Shown: positions 8,567 through 17,195 of the stretch, in pieces
Layout: the number at the start of each line of letters is the position of its first letter
How positions within the stretch are numbered: position 1 is the stretch's first letter
Assembly (NCBI GenBank): GCA_003280985.1
Contig: QCDH01000014.1
Coordinates: 1 to 33,981 of the forward strand
Length of the DNA: 33,981 nucleotides
Reading direction: 5' to 3'
DNA from: Prochlorococcus sp. AG-355-A18
GTDB taxonomy: Bacteria; Cyanobacteriota; Cyanobacteriia; PCC-6307; Cyanobiaceae
Program-made: the position numbers and the translations under genes
The notes under the pieces: model-generated
Databases searched by the model: none
What the model saw: the letters and a program-made list of their open reading frames with translations, nothing else
Told to the model about the DNA's origin: nothing

Positions 8567-8606
8567 TTAATACGCTTATTAAATTGTTTTCAAAGTTTTT
8601 TAAATT

Positions 8607-11018
8607 TTATTTTATCCACGCAATACTGCAACCTGGTCCACCCTCGTTGTTGGCTGCATCTTCAATCTTATCAACATAATTTAAACCTGATAACCAATTT
8701 CTTAGTCCTTTTTTTAATTTCCCTGTTCCAATTCCATGAATAATCCATAGTGGTCCATGAAATTTTCTAATTTTCTCTTCAATAATTATTTCGGCTTCGT
8801 GAACTCTCAGCCCTCTTACATCAATTGTATTATTACTCGTTCTAATCTTGGCAAAAGAAAAATCTTCCCTTGTAGTCTTGATCTCAATTTTTGACCTATT
8901 GAAATTAGGCTTTTCTCCATTAATACCTTCAAAGTCATTTACAGATAATGTGCTTCTGAATGAACCACATTTAACTTCGTAAAAACCAACTTTTTTATCT
9001 AAATCTACAATTTGTCCCGTGCTATTTAAACTTTTAATCTTTACAAAATCACCTACCTGAGGGTTCCATGATATTGACTTTTCAGATTTTTTTTGGGTTA
9101 AATGTTCCGTCTCAATTTCCTTTAATCTTTTGCCAATAATTCTCGTATCCTCTCCATTAACATTTTTATCTCTTAATTTTTTAATCAAATCTATCACCTC
9201 TTTTTTAGCAGATACAATATGTTTTGATAATTTTGACCTTTCAATTTCCTGTATTTTTTCAGCATTTATTTTTTGATATTCATAATTTCTCTTCAGTTCA
9301 TCATGTAATATTTCAGTCCTTGCAATCAATTCTGCGGCAGCTTCTGCAGAATTTTGTTGTTTAATCTTCTCTTCCTCAAGTCCTTTAATAATACTGTTAA
9401 TATTGTCAACTTCTTTTGGCTTTAGATAATTTGCAGCTTCATTGAGTATGCTTTCATTTAGACCAATTCTCTTTGAAATTGACAAAGCATTACTTCTCCC
9501 GGGAATACCCCAGTTGAGTATATATTTTGGCTTCAAAGAATCCTCATCAAAGGCAACTGATACGTTTTCAAATCTTGAGTCGTTATATTTTAAAGCCTTA
9601 ATATCTCCATAATGTGTAGTTGCTAAAGTGATATCAGATTTATTTGCAAATTCTTTTAATAAAGCCATCGCAAGAGCACTCCCTTCAAGAGGATCTGTGC
9701 CAGATCCAATCTCATCTAGCAAAACAACTGATAATCCTTTCTTATGATCAAGAGAATCTAATATCTCTTTTATGCGGGATATATGCCCACTGAAGGTAGA
9801 TAAATTTTCTTCTAATGATTGATTATCTCCTATATCCACATATATATTTGGACAAAAAGGGATAACAGGATTATTAGTTGAAGGTATCAATAATCCTGCT
9901 CTAGCCATAATTAAAGACAAGCCCAACCCTTTTAAAGCTGCTGTTTTACCTCCAGTATTTGGACCTGTAATAGCCACAACCTTAACATTTCTATTTATAT
10001 AAAAATCGACAGCTACTGGTGGAGGGGCTCCTTTTTTTTTATGTTCCCAAATCAATAACGGATGAGAAAAACCAATTAAAGAAACAATAGGACTTTTCTC
10101 AAACGTAGGAGTTTTGCCTCCAATCCATTTCGAATATCTTGAACGAGTTAGTGCATTTTCTAATCTCAATAAAATGGATGCCATTTCAATAAGATTTTCT
10201 GAATTATCACTAACAACCAGGGACCATTTTTTAAGTAATTTAAATTCTTCTGCTATGATCCTAGCCTCTAAAGAAGCAATCTTATTACCTTTAGTTACTA
10301 CACTTTCAGGCTCAAAATATACTGTATTTCCTGAAGATGAAGAGTCATGAATTATGCCTTTAAATTTATCTACATAATTAACCTTCACTGCTAAAACAGG
10401 CCTTCCATATCGATCTCCAATAGTAGTATCTTGCAAATAAGCTAAATTCTTTTGAATAAATTTATCAACTAATATTTTTCTTTCAAGTTTCTTAGATAAA
10501 AATTCTTTTCTAAGAATAGATAGTTCATTACTAGCATTGTCTGAAATCCTTCCATTCGATTCAATACCTTTTTTAAAAATCGTTTCAATATTCTGATGGT
10601 CAATTAAATTTTTTGTAAATGATGAAATATAAGGCCTTTGTTCAAAATCTAATAAAATTTTTTTTAAATTTCTTGCTGCAGCAATTGTTTTCGCTATTTC
10701 TAACAATTCAGAAGATGAAATTACACCTCCCTTGGAACAAATTTCAATATTTCTACTAATATCGAAAACATCAGAAAAACTTATTGATTTATCTAAATTT
10801 TTTTCTAGCTCATTAATTTCAACAGTTTCATTCAAAAGTCTTTTAGATGACTCGTATTCTGTAGGGATAACAAAACTTAAAATTGATCGTTTACCCATTT
10901 CCGTTGAGGCGAATGAAGATAAATGCGTTTTTAATGAATCCCACTCTAAAAGGTTTATAGATTCTTCTTCTAAGGTTTTTTCTGAATATGATTTTTTAGA
11001 AAAACTTTTCTCTTGCAT
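8607..11018 (-). CDS. mutS2: MutS2 ATPase/endonuclease
   Basis: MutS paralogue not used in mismatch repair; family members suppress homologous recombination and rescue collided ribosomes. The 803-aa protein contains the MutS core and clamp, Walker A GPNTGGKT (352-359), Walker B LLDEIGSGTDP, a long coiled-coil (about 510-630, the KOW/linker region), and a C-terminal Smr nuclease domain with IDVRG (Asp733) and HGIGTGKL (761-768). All motifs are intact and there is no MutS-I mismatch-recognition domain, which separates it from MutS1. It follows the VOC gene by 12 nt, consistent with one transcript. Confidence 0.96.
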   Translation of the reverse strand: MQEKSFSKKSYSEKTLEEESINLLEWDSLKTHLSSFASTEMGKRSILSFVIPTEYESSKRLLNETVEINELEKNLDKSISFSDVFDISRNIEICSKGGVISSSELLEIAKTIAAARNLKKILLDFEQRPYISSFTKNLIDHQNIETIFKKGIESNGRISDNASNELSILRKEFLSKKLERKILVDKFIQKNLAYLQDTTIGDRYGRPVLAVKVNYVDKFKGIIHDSSSSGNTVYFEPESVVTKGNKIASLEARIIAEEFKLLKKWSLVVSDNSENLIEMASILLRLENALTRSRYSKWIGGKTPTFEKSPIVSLIGFSHPLLIWEHKKKGAPPPVAVDFYINRNVKVVAITGPNTGGKTAALKGLGLSLIMARAGLLIPSTNNPVIPFCPNIYVDIGDNQSLEENLSTFSGHISRIKEILDSLDHKKGLSVVLLDEIGSGTDPLEGSALAMALLKEFANKSDITLATTHYGDIKALKYNDSRFENVSVAFDEDSLKPKYILNWGIPGRSNALSISKRIGLNESILNEAANYLKPKEVDNINSIIKGLEEEKIKQQNSAEAAAELIARTEILHDELKRNYEYQKINAEKIQEIERSKLSKHIVSAKKEVIDLIKKLRDKNVNGEDTRIIGKRLKEIETEHLTQKKSEKSISWNPQVGDFVKIKSLNSTGQIVDLDKKVGFYEVKCGSFRSTLSVNDFEGINGEKPNFNRSKIEIKTTREDFSFAKIRTSNNTIDVRGLRVHEAEIIIEEKIRKFHGPLWIIHGIGTGKLKKGLRNWLSGLNYVDKIEDAANNEGGPGCSIAWIK

Positions 11019-11030
11019 ACAAAAAAAGAA

Positions 11031-11417
11031 TCAAACATTCGATTGAATCCCTTCAGGAGGAACATACAGCATCTCAAGCCAGTTTCCTTCAGTATCCTTC
11101 ATATAAAAAGATGCTGTTCCATCTCTATGTTCATGTAAAGGACCAACGTTTACACCAGAATTTTTTAAATCATTTTGAATATTTTCCACTTCTTTTTTAT
11201 TTTCAAAATGAAAAGCAAAGTGAGGTCCCGCAGCTTTGTAGCTAGGGCCTAACAACGCAAGTCCATCTTTCCCTTTACCAGCCTCTAAATAAGACCAATC
11301 TTTATCATCCCAAACCAAATTCATACCCAACTTGATATAAAAAGATTTCGCCCTTTCGAGATTCTCTACTCTAAGTGCAATGTGACCAATCCTATTTACT
11401 TCTTGTGAAAACTTCAA
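11031..11417 (-). CDS. VOC-superfamily (glyoxalase/dioxygenase-fold) protein
   Basis: 128-aa protein of the vicinal-oxygen-chelate fold: two beta-alpha-beta-beta-beta modules, starting near RIGHIALRVENLERAKSFY and HFAFHFENKKEVENI, with candidate metal ligands His12, His67 or His69 and Glu116 in GNWLEMLYVP. Length and layout match lactoylglutathione lyase-like proteins, but the substrate cannot be deduced; glyoxalase I, a dioxygenase or a resistance-type VOC protein are all possible. It sits 62 nt after hemB and 12 nt before mutS2 on the same strand. Confidence 0.85.
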   Translation of the reverse strand: MKFSQEVNRIGHIALRVENLERAKSFYIKLGMNLVWDDKDWSYLEAGKGKDGLALLGPSYKAAGPHFAFHFENKKEVENIQNDLKNSGVNVGPLHEHRDGTASFYMKDTEGNWLEMLYVPPEGIQSNV

Positions 11418-11479
11418 AACAAAGCAGTTAATTTATTACTTATCTAAGAATAAACCAAATTCTTGTCAATAATGAGTTT

Positions 11480-12481
11480 TTAAGTATCCTGCAACCATTG
11501 AGATGCATCACAAGCATGATAAGTGAGAATTAATTTTGCTCCTGCTCTTTTAAAACTAAGCAATGTCTCTAAAACAATATCTTTTTCGTTAATCCAGTTC
11601 TTCATAGCAGCAGACTTTACCATGGAATACTCCCCGCTAACGTTGTATGCAGCTATAGGTTTATTTGAAAAAGTGCTTAATCTATAAACAATATCCAAGT
11701 ATGAAATTCCTGGTTTCACCATCAAAATATCAGCTCCTTCATACTGATCCAATGCTGATTCAATTAAAGCCTCTTTTGAATTGGCAGGGTCCATTTGATA
11801 TGAAGACTTATTGTCTGGAATTATTTTCTTACTATTTTCTTTAGGAGCTGAATCTAAGGCAGTTCTAAATGGACCGTAATAAGCAGATGAATATTTTGCT
11901 GTGTAACTAATAATACCTACATCATAAAATCCTTGGGTATCAAGAGAAGCTCTGATTGCTCCAACTCTCCCATCCATCATGTCACTGGGACCAATAAAAT
12001 CTGCTCCAGCTCTTGCTTGTGTTAAAGCTTGTTTTTTTAAAATTTCGATTGTTTCGTCGTTCAATATTTTTCCAGTTTCATCAACTAATCCATCATGACC
12101 ATCACAAGAGTATGGGTCCAAGGCAACATCTGTCATTATTGCCATTTCTGGAATCTCTTTTTTTAATATTCGTATAGCTTTAGGTATTAAACCGTCTTCA
12201 TTGAAACATTCTGCACCATCTTCAGTCTTTAAGCTATCGTTAATTTTCGGGAAAAGAACCACACATCTTATTCCCAATTCCCATGCCCTAGTAACCTCCT
12301 TTATTAAGCCATTAATATCCCATCTATAGGTTCCTGGCATTGCTGAAATTTCCTCTTTAAAATCTTTTTCATGAACAAATAATGGATAAATAAAGTCCGA
12401 TGCCGTTAGATGGTTTTCCCTAACCATTTCTCTAATTGCCTCAGTTCTTCTTAACCTTCTAGGACGAATAATCGAATTCAT
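11480..12481 (-). CDS. hemB: Porphobilinogen synthase (delta-aminolevulinate dehydratase)
   Basis: Condenses two 5-aminolevulinate molecules to porphobilinogen, feeding chlorophyll, haem and cobalamin synthesis. At 333 aa it has the normal length. The two active-site lysines are Lys196 (SYTAKYSSA) and Lys256 (LMVKPG, Schiff base). The metal segment reads DVALDPYSCDGHDG (118-131): it lacks the three-Cys zinc site and has the Asp/Ala form of metal-independent or Mg-type enzymes, as usual for cyanobacteria. ATG start; first gene of the leftward series and divergent from the bicA-like gene across a 223-nt gap. Confidence 0.97.
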   Translation of the reverse strand: MNSIIRPRRLRRTEAIREMVRENHLTASDFIYPLFVHEKDFKEEISAMPGTYRWDINGLIKEVTRAWELGIRCVVLFPKINDSLKTEDGAECFNEDGLIPKAIRILKKEIPEMAIMTDVALDPYSCDGHDGLVDETGKILNDETIEILKKQALTQARAGADFIGPSDMMDGRVGAIRASLDTQGFYDVGIISYTAKYSSAYYGPFRTALDSAPKENSKKIIPDNKSSYQMDPANSKEALIESALDQYEGADILMVKPGISYLDIVYRLSTFSNKPIAAYNVSGEYSMVKSAAMKNWINEKDIVLETLLSFKRAGAKLILTYHACDASQWLQDT

Positions 12482-12691
12482 TTGAATATTATTTTAATTG
12501 AAAAATATTTATCTAATAGATTAATCGCTTGCCTCGCACATAAATCAATCAGAGACTAATTTTGTTCAGGAAAATTAACTAAAATTTATTTAATATGAGC
12601 AAAAAAAGTTACAAAAGTATTTTGCACATTCTTCATTTTTCACAAATTTACGTCATTAAGAGATAATATCTTTTAGTTAAGTATTTATTTT

Positions 12692-12699
12692 AAGGAGAG
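12692..12699 (+). promoter_or_regulatory. Strong Shine-Dalgarno deciding a TTG start
   Basis: AAGGAGAG lies 5 nt before the TTG at 12705, by far the best ribosome binding site in this window and the reason for taking TTG as the start of the SulP transporter. Confidence 0.8.
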
Positions 12700-12704
12700 T
12701 ATCT

Positions 12705-14357
12705 TTGAAAATAATTAATGGATTTCATTTAAAGAATGTAAGAGGCGATATTCTAGGAGGGATTACAGCCGCAGTGGTGGCTTTGCCTCTCGCTCTTGCT
12801 TTTGGTAATGCTGCGTTAGGACCTGGCGGAGCAATTTATGGACTATATGGAGCAGTAGTAGTTGGTTTTTTAGCAGCATTATTCGGCGGAACACCTGCTC
12901 AAGTTAGTGGACCTACCGGTCCGATGAGTGTAACTGTCGCAGGGGTAGTAGCAGGCTTAGCAGCAGTAGGGGTTCCAAGAGATCTTTCTGCAGGACAAAT
13001 TTTACCTTTAGTTATGGCAGCGGTAGTAATTGGCGGCCTACTGCAAATATTATTCGGCATTTTAAAATTAGGTAAATATATTACTTTGGTTCCATATTCT
13101 GTTGTTTCAGGATTTATGTCTGGTATCGGAGTAATAATAATTGCGCTTCAGATTGGACCATTACTTGGAATTAGCACTCGAGGTGGAGTAGTCGAATCTT
13201 TAACTACTGTATTTTCAAATTTCCAACCCAATGGTGCTGCTATTGGAGTAGCAATAATGACACTCGGTATAGTATTTCTTACTCCTAGAAAAATAAGTCA
13301 GTGGGTGCCTTCTCCTCTCTTGGCCCTATTAATAGTTACCCCAATATCAATATTAATTTTTGGAGATGGAGCTATTGATAGAATTGGAGAAATCCCAAGG
13401 GGAGTTCCATCTTTAAATTTCCCAAGTTTTAATCAATATTTCCCAATTATTTTCAAAGCAGGCTTAGTCCTAGCAGTACTTGGTGCAATTGACTCATTAC
13501 TGACATCTCTAGTAGCAGATAATATCTCTCAAACAAAACATAATTCTGATAGAGAACTTATTGGTCAAGGAATAGGAAATGCTGTTGCAGGTCTGTTTTC
13601 GGGTTTACCTGGAGCAGGAGCAACGATGAGAACTGTTATAAATGTTAAATCTGGAGGATCAACGCCCATTTCTGGAATGGTTCACTCGGTTGTATTGTTG
13701 ATAGTTTTAGTTGGCGCAGGACCTTTAGCTGAGCAAATACCAACTGCGTTGCTTGCAGGAATTCTTATAAAAGTTGGTCTAGATATTATTGATTGGGGAT
13801 TCTTGAGGAGGGCTCACAAATTATCTTTAAAAACTTCAGTTGTAATGTATGGAGTACTCCTAATGACTGTTTTTTGGGATTTAATCTGGGCAGTTTTAGT
13901 AGGTGTATTCATAGCAAATATGCTCACTATCGATTCAATAACAGAAACTCAACTAGAAGGTATGGACGAGGATAATCCTTTATCAAATGATGATCAAGCC
14001 AAAAATGCATTACCTGCTGATGAAAAAGCACTACTAGATAGATGCTCAGGAGAAGTAATGTTATTTAGACTTAAAGGACCACTTAGTTTTGGAGCAGCTA
14101 AAGGTATATCTGAAAGAATGATGCTGGTAAGAAACTACAAGGTTTTAATACTAGATATCACTGACGTACCAAGACTTGGAGTGACGGCGACTCTCGCAAT
14201 AGAGGACATGATGCAGGAAGCCAAAAATAATTCCAGAAAAGCATTTGTTGCTGGGGCAAATGAAAAAGTAAAAGACAGATTAGCTAAGTTTGGAGTTGAA
14301 GGCATTATTGAAACAAGAAAAGAAGCTTTAGAAACCGCTCTAAATGAAATAACCTAA
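12705..14357 (+). CDS. bicA: SulP-family anion transporter with STAS domain, BicA-like
   Basis: Probable Na+-dependent bicarbonate importer of the CO2-concentrating mechanism. The 550-aa protein starts with the SulP signature (NVRGDILGGITAAVVALPLA), continues with LFGGTPAQVSGPTGPM, about 12 membrane segments to residue 415, and a C-terminal cytoplasmic STAS domain (about 442-550, with VLILDITDVPRLG). Length (BicA about 560) and the direct coupling to sbtA-sbtB support BicA over sulfate transport. TTG start with a strong Shine-Dalgarno 5 nt before it. Substrate is inferred; a SulP protein can also carry sulfate. The gap to sbtA is 6 nt, so the three genes form one operon. Confidence 0.85.
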   Translation: MKIINGFHLKNVRGDILGGITAAVVALPLALAFGNAALGPGGAIYGLYGAVVVGFLAALFGGTPAQVSGPTGPMSVTVAGVVAGLAAVGVPRDLSAGQILPLVMAAVVIGGLLQILFGILKLGKYITLVPYSVVSGFMSGIGVIIIALQIGPLLGISTRGGVVESLTTVFSNFQPNGAAIGVAIMTLGIVFLTPRKISQWVPSPLLALLIVTPISILIFGDGAIDRIGEIPRGVPSLNFPSFNQYFPIIFKAGLVLAVLGAIDSLLTSLVADNISQTKHNSDRELIGQGIGNAVAGLFSGLPGAGATMRTVINVKSGGSTPISGMVHSVVLLIVLVGAGPLAEQIPTALLAGILIKVGLDIIDWGFLRRAHKLSLKTSVVMYGVLLMTVFWDLIWAVLVGVFIANMLTIDSITETQLEGMDEDNPLSNDDQAKNALPADEKALLDRCSGEVMLFRLKGPLSFGAAKGISERMMLVRNYKVLILDITDVPRLGVTATLAIEDMMQEAKNNSRKAFVAGANEKVKDRLAKFGVEGIIETRKEALETALNEIT

Positions 14358-14363
14358 TAATTT

Positions 14364-15362
14364 ATGGAAATAAATCCAATTCTGCAAAATGTATTAGCCC
14401 CGCCAGTTCTTTTCTTTTTGATTGGAGCAATATCAGTACTCTTTAAATCTGATTTAGAAATACCAGCTCCATTACCTAAACTCTTCTCCTTATATCTGCT
14501 ACTAGCAATTGGTTTTAAAGGAGGTATAGAGATACAGAAAAGTGGTTTTACTGATCAAGTATTGCCTACTTTAAGTGCTGCAATTCTTATGTCATTAGTA
14601 ATTCCGCTGATTGGATTTTTAATTTTAAGATTTAAGTTTGATGTCTTTAATTCTGCTGCAATAGCAGCAGCATATGGTTCAATTAGTGCTGTTACATTTA
14701 TTTCCGCAGAAAGTTTTTTGGAAAGTCAAAAAATAGTTTTTGATGGGTTTATGGTTGGAGCCTTAGCTTTAATGGAGTCTCCTGCAATAATTGTTGGATT
14801 ATTACTTGTGAAATTTGCAGCTCCCAAAAATAGGCCAAAATCAAGAAAAATGCATCTAAGCGCAATATTTCACGAATCACTTTTGAATGGATCAGTTTAT
14901 TTATTGCTCTCAAGCTTAATTGTAGGATTTCTTACTGCTACCAGTAATCCCTCAGGGATTGCAAAAATGGAGCCTTTTACTGGACAATTATTCTATGGAG
15001 CAGAATGCTTCTTCTTGTTAGATATGGGAATAGTCGCTGCTCAAAGATTACCAAGGCTGAAGAATGCGGGTTCGTTCTTGATTGGCTTTGCTATTTTTAT
15101 GCCTTTATTTAACGCATTTATAGGTGTTTTCGTTGCAAGATTTTTATCATTAGGAACTGGCAACGCACTTTTATTTGTGGTTTTATGTGCTAGCGCCTCT
15201 TATTTAGCAGTTCCTGCAGCGATGAGGATGACGGTACCAGAAGCTAAATCTAGTTATTATATTTCAACTACACTAGGTCTAACTTTCCCATTCAATATAG
15301 TTCTTGGCATTCCCATATATATGAGTTTAGTAAATACCATTATCCCATTATCTCCTCTATAA
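14364..15362 (+). CDS. sbtA: Sodium-dependent bicarbonate transporter SbtA
   Basis: High-affinity Na+/HCO3- symporter. The 332-aa protein consists of two five-helix halves, starting MEINPILQNVLAPPVLFFLIG with the LAIGFKGG motif (about 50-57), a central cytoplasmic region around residues 145-175, and a second half with YGAECFFLLDMG and SASYLAVPAA. It is shorter than Synechocystis SbtA (about 374 aa), mainly in the central loop, as expected for the alpha-cyanobacterial SbtA form. Immediately followed by its PII-like regulator after 2 nt. The weakly conserved family means transport activity is inferred from homology and context. Confidence 0.9.
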   Translation: MEINPILQNVLAPPVLFFLIGAISVLFKSDLEIPAPLPKLFSLYLLLAIGFKGGIEIQKSGFTDQVLPTLSAAILMSLVIPLIGFLILRFKFDVFNSAAIAAAYGSISAVTFISAESFLESQKIVFDGFMVGALALMESPAIIVGLLLVKFAAPKNRPKSRKMHLSAIFHESLLNGSVYLLLSSLIVGFLTATSNPSGIAKMEPFTGQLFYGAECFFLLDMGIVAAQRLPRLKNAGSFLIGFAIFMPLFNAFIGVFVARFLSLGTGNALLFVVLCASASYLAVPAAMRMTVPEAKSSYYISTTLGLTFPFNIVLGIPIYMSLVNTIIPLSPL

Positions 15363-15364
15363 AA

Positions 15365-15646
15365 ATGAAAAGATTAGACTTGATATTTAGTGAAAGAGAA
15401 CTAGATGCAATCATTAAAACATTAGAAAAAGCGAATGTTCCTGGGTATACAGTTATGAAACACGCCACAGGCAGAGGGCCTGAAAGAGTTGTTACTGAAG
15501 ATATGGAATTTACAGGATTAGGAGCAAATGCTCATGTAATTGTTTTTTGTGAGCAAGAATTAATAGATAAAATGAGAGATAACATCAGGGACGATTTAAG
15601 CTACTACGGAGGAGTTGCTTATATTTCTGAGGCAACACCACTTTAG
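15365..15646 (+). CDS. sbtB: SbtB, PII-like regulator of SbtA (short form)
   Basis: Trimeric PII-like protein that binds adenine nucleotides (including cAMP in characterised homologues) and gates SbtA. The 93-aa protein has the ferredoxin-like fold start MKRLDLIFSERELDAIIKTLE, a T-loop spanning roughly 35-55 (ATGRGPERVVTEDMEFTGLG), the B-loop-like segment and the closing strand YYGGVAYISEATPL. It stops there: the extra C-terminal CGP..C loop of Synechocystis SbtB (about 110 aa) is missing. ATG 2 nt after the sbtA stop, so translation is coupled. Converges with the thioredoxin reductase gene, 22 nt between stops, no terminator seen. Confidence 0.88.
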   Translation: MKRLDLIFSERELDAIIKTLEKANVPGYTVMKHATGRGPERVVTEDMEFTGLGANAHVIVFCEQELIDKMRDNIRDDLSYYGGVAYISEATPL

Positions 15647-15668
15647 ATCAAAGAAGCAATATTTATTT

Positions 15669-16625
15669 TTAAGAATGAATCCAATCTACTCTTATATTTT
15701 TTCGACTATTTAAGTATCTATCAATTGACATTGCAGCAATACATCCATCAGAAGCTGCAACTACGGCTTGCTTAAATGGTGTATTTCTTATATCTCCAAT
15801 AGCCCATACTCCATCAGAGTTTGTAGACATAAAGTCATCAACAATAACCCCTCCGTCTTCTTTTAAAGCAATTTGGTTCCCTAAAAAATCAGTAATGGGT
15901 TTTGAACCACTCATATAGACAAACACTCCATCTAAATTTAAATTGATAGGATTTTCTTCTTGTTTATTTTTTACAACAACCCCATTCACGCCCATATCAT
16001 CGCCCAATATTTCCAATAATCTTGTTCTACTCCAATGTTTTATATTTGAATTATCTATCAATTCCATTGCTTCTTCATTATCTGATTTAGGATCACTTGA
16101 TGTAATCCAATGCACAGTTGATGCAAATTTAGTTAGAACAGTTGCCTCTTCAATTGCCTCCTTGTTCACTCCAACAACGGCAACTTCTCTATTCTTATAA
16201 AAAGCCCCATCACATGTAGCACAATAACTTACTCCTTTGCCAAGAAAATCGGCTTCGCCCTTAAATGATGCAGGCCTACCCATAGCTCCACTTGCAAGTA
16301 CAAGTGCTTTAGCTTTGAAAGTGCCTTCTGGCGTATAAACCATTTTCCATTCTCCAGTAGCGTCTATTCCAAACACTTGTGCTCTTCTATAGTCTGTGCC
16401 ATATTGCACAGCCTGTTCTCTCATTAGGGTAAGTAATTTCTCCCCACTTATATCAACCGGAACACCTGGATAATTAGCGATTTGATGAGTTATTGCTAAG
16501 GCGCCAACAGATGGATTTTTATCTAAGATGACTGTCTTTAAGTTTGAACGAGATGTATAAAGTGCGCAAGTACATCCGGCCGGGCCTCCTCCGATAATAA
16601 CTACATCTGACTCAATGATTTCCAA
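15669..16625 (-). CDS. trxB: Ferredoxin-type flavin thioredoxin reductase (DTR/FFTR)
   Basis: FAD enzyme that reduces thioredoxin. The 318-aa protein has the FAD GGGPAG motif (12-17), the redox-active pair CATC (Cys135, Cys138) and the C-terminal FAD motif AIGDIRNTPFKQAV (275-288). The pyridine-nucleotide segment is broken: where NADPH enzymes have GGGDSA it reads VGVNKEA (151-157), and the HRR...R motif is replaced by HWITSSD (172-178). This fits the group first called deeply rooted thioredoxin reductase and later shown, with the Gloeobacter enzyme, to take electrons from ferredoxin; Prochlorococcus is known to carry it. A Trp near the C-terminus (VDWIHS) may stack on the flavin. TTG start, supported by AGGAG 10 nt upstream (16636-16640). 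Confidence 0.88.
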   Translation of the reverse strand: MEIIESDVVIIGGGPAGCTCALYTSRSNLKTVILDKNPSVGALAITHQIANYPGVPVDISGEKLLTLMREQAVQYGTDYRRAQVFGIDATGEWKMVYTPEGTFKAKALVLASGAMGRPASFKGEADFLGKGVSYCATCDGAFYKNREVAVVGVNKEAIEEATVLTKFASTVHWITSSDPKSDNEEAMELIDNSNIKHWSRTRLLEILGDDMGVNGVVVKNKQEENPINLNLDGVFVYMSGSKPITDFLGNQIALKEDGGVIVDDFMSTNSDGVWAIGDIRNTPFKQAVVAASDGCIAAMSIDRYLNSRKNIRVDWIHS

Positions 16626-16635
16626 TTTTTAAAAA

Positions 16636-16640
16636 CTCCT
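16636..16640 (-). promoter_or_regulatory. Shine-Dalgarno supporting TTG start of thioredoxin reductase
   Basis: On the minus strand AAAAAGGAG precedes the TTG start by 10 nt. No ATG or GTG gives a sensible alternative before the FAD-binding motif. Confidence 0.65.
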
Positions 16641-16877
16641 TTTTAGTAGTTAGTTAGATGAGTTCTTGGTTAGAAGATATTTTAATGTAAATACCTAAAC
16701 CTCTTTATAGATATAAGTTAAGAGAAAAAAGATAAAAAAGCATAATATAGAAACAAACTTACATAGGAAAAACATAAAAATTTAATTTTCAAAATGATCA
16801 GGTACGTGAAATGTTCTGAATTGATCTATTATTAGTTAATATGCAAAGTTCACTGCTGTAGAAACATTATATTTTTC

Positions 16878-17195
16878 ATGACCAACTCTGATTACCTTTT
16901 AAAAGCTGCCATTAGGAAAGTAACCGAAAAATTAAACGAGATATTGGTTGACAAAATTGAAGAAGCAACAAATATTGCTCAGGATGCTCCAGAAATTCTC
17001 AAAAAAGAATTTGATGGTTTGAAAGAATCCATAATTGAAGAAGCCTCAAGAATGGAAAAAGCCGAAAATATTCAAGAAAATGAGTCTACAAATACTTATC
17101 AAGATTCCAAAATAAAAAAAGCTTTAAATGAAATTGAAGTTATCAATAAACAAATTGATCTCTTTAATGAAACCACAAATAATCAAATGAAATGA
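16878..17195 (+). CDS. Helical protein of unknown function, coupled to ABC1 kinase
   Basis: A 105-aa hydrophilic protein, MTNSDYLLKAAIRKV... to ...TNNQMK, rich in Glu, Lys, Asn and Ile, predicted by eye to be almost all alpha-helix with likely coiled-coil in 10-60 and 77-100. No signal peptide, cysteine or known motif. Its stop overlaps the start of the downstream ABC1/UbiB-type kinase by 4 nt (ATGA), so the two are translated together and may act together. ATG start; 252-nt divergent gap upstream holds its promoter. Probably a picocyanobacterial conserved protein, function unknown. Confidence 0.8.
   Translation: MTNSDYLLKAAIRKVTEKLNEILVDKIEEATNIAQDAPEILKKEFDGLKESIIEEASRMEKAENIQENESTNTYQDSKIKKALNEIEVINKQIDLFNETTNNQMK

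Noticed and set aside
10732-11046. 104-aa frame antisense to the mutS2 5' end
   Set aside because: Shadow of mutS2; Ser/Phe-rich translation typical of complement strands here.
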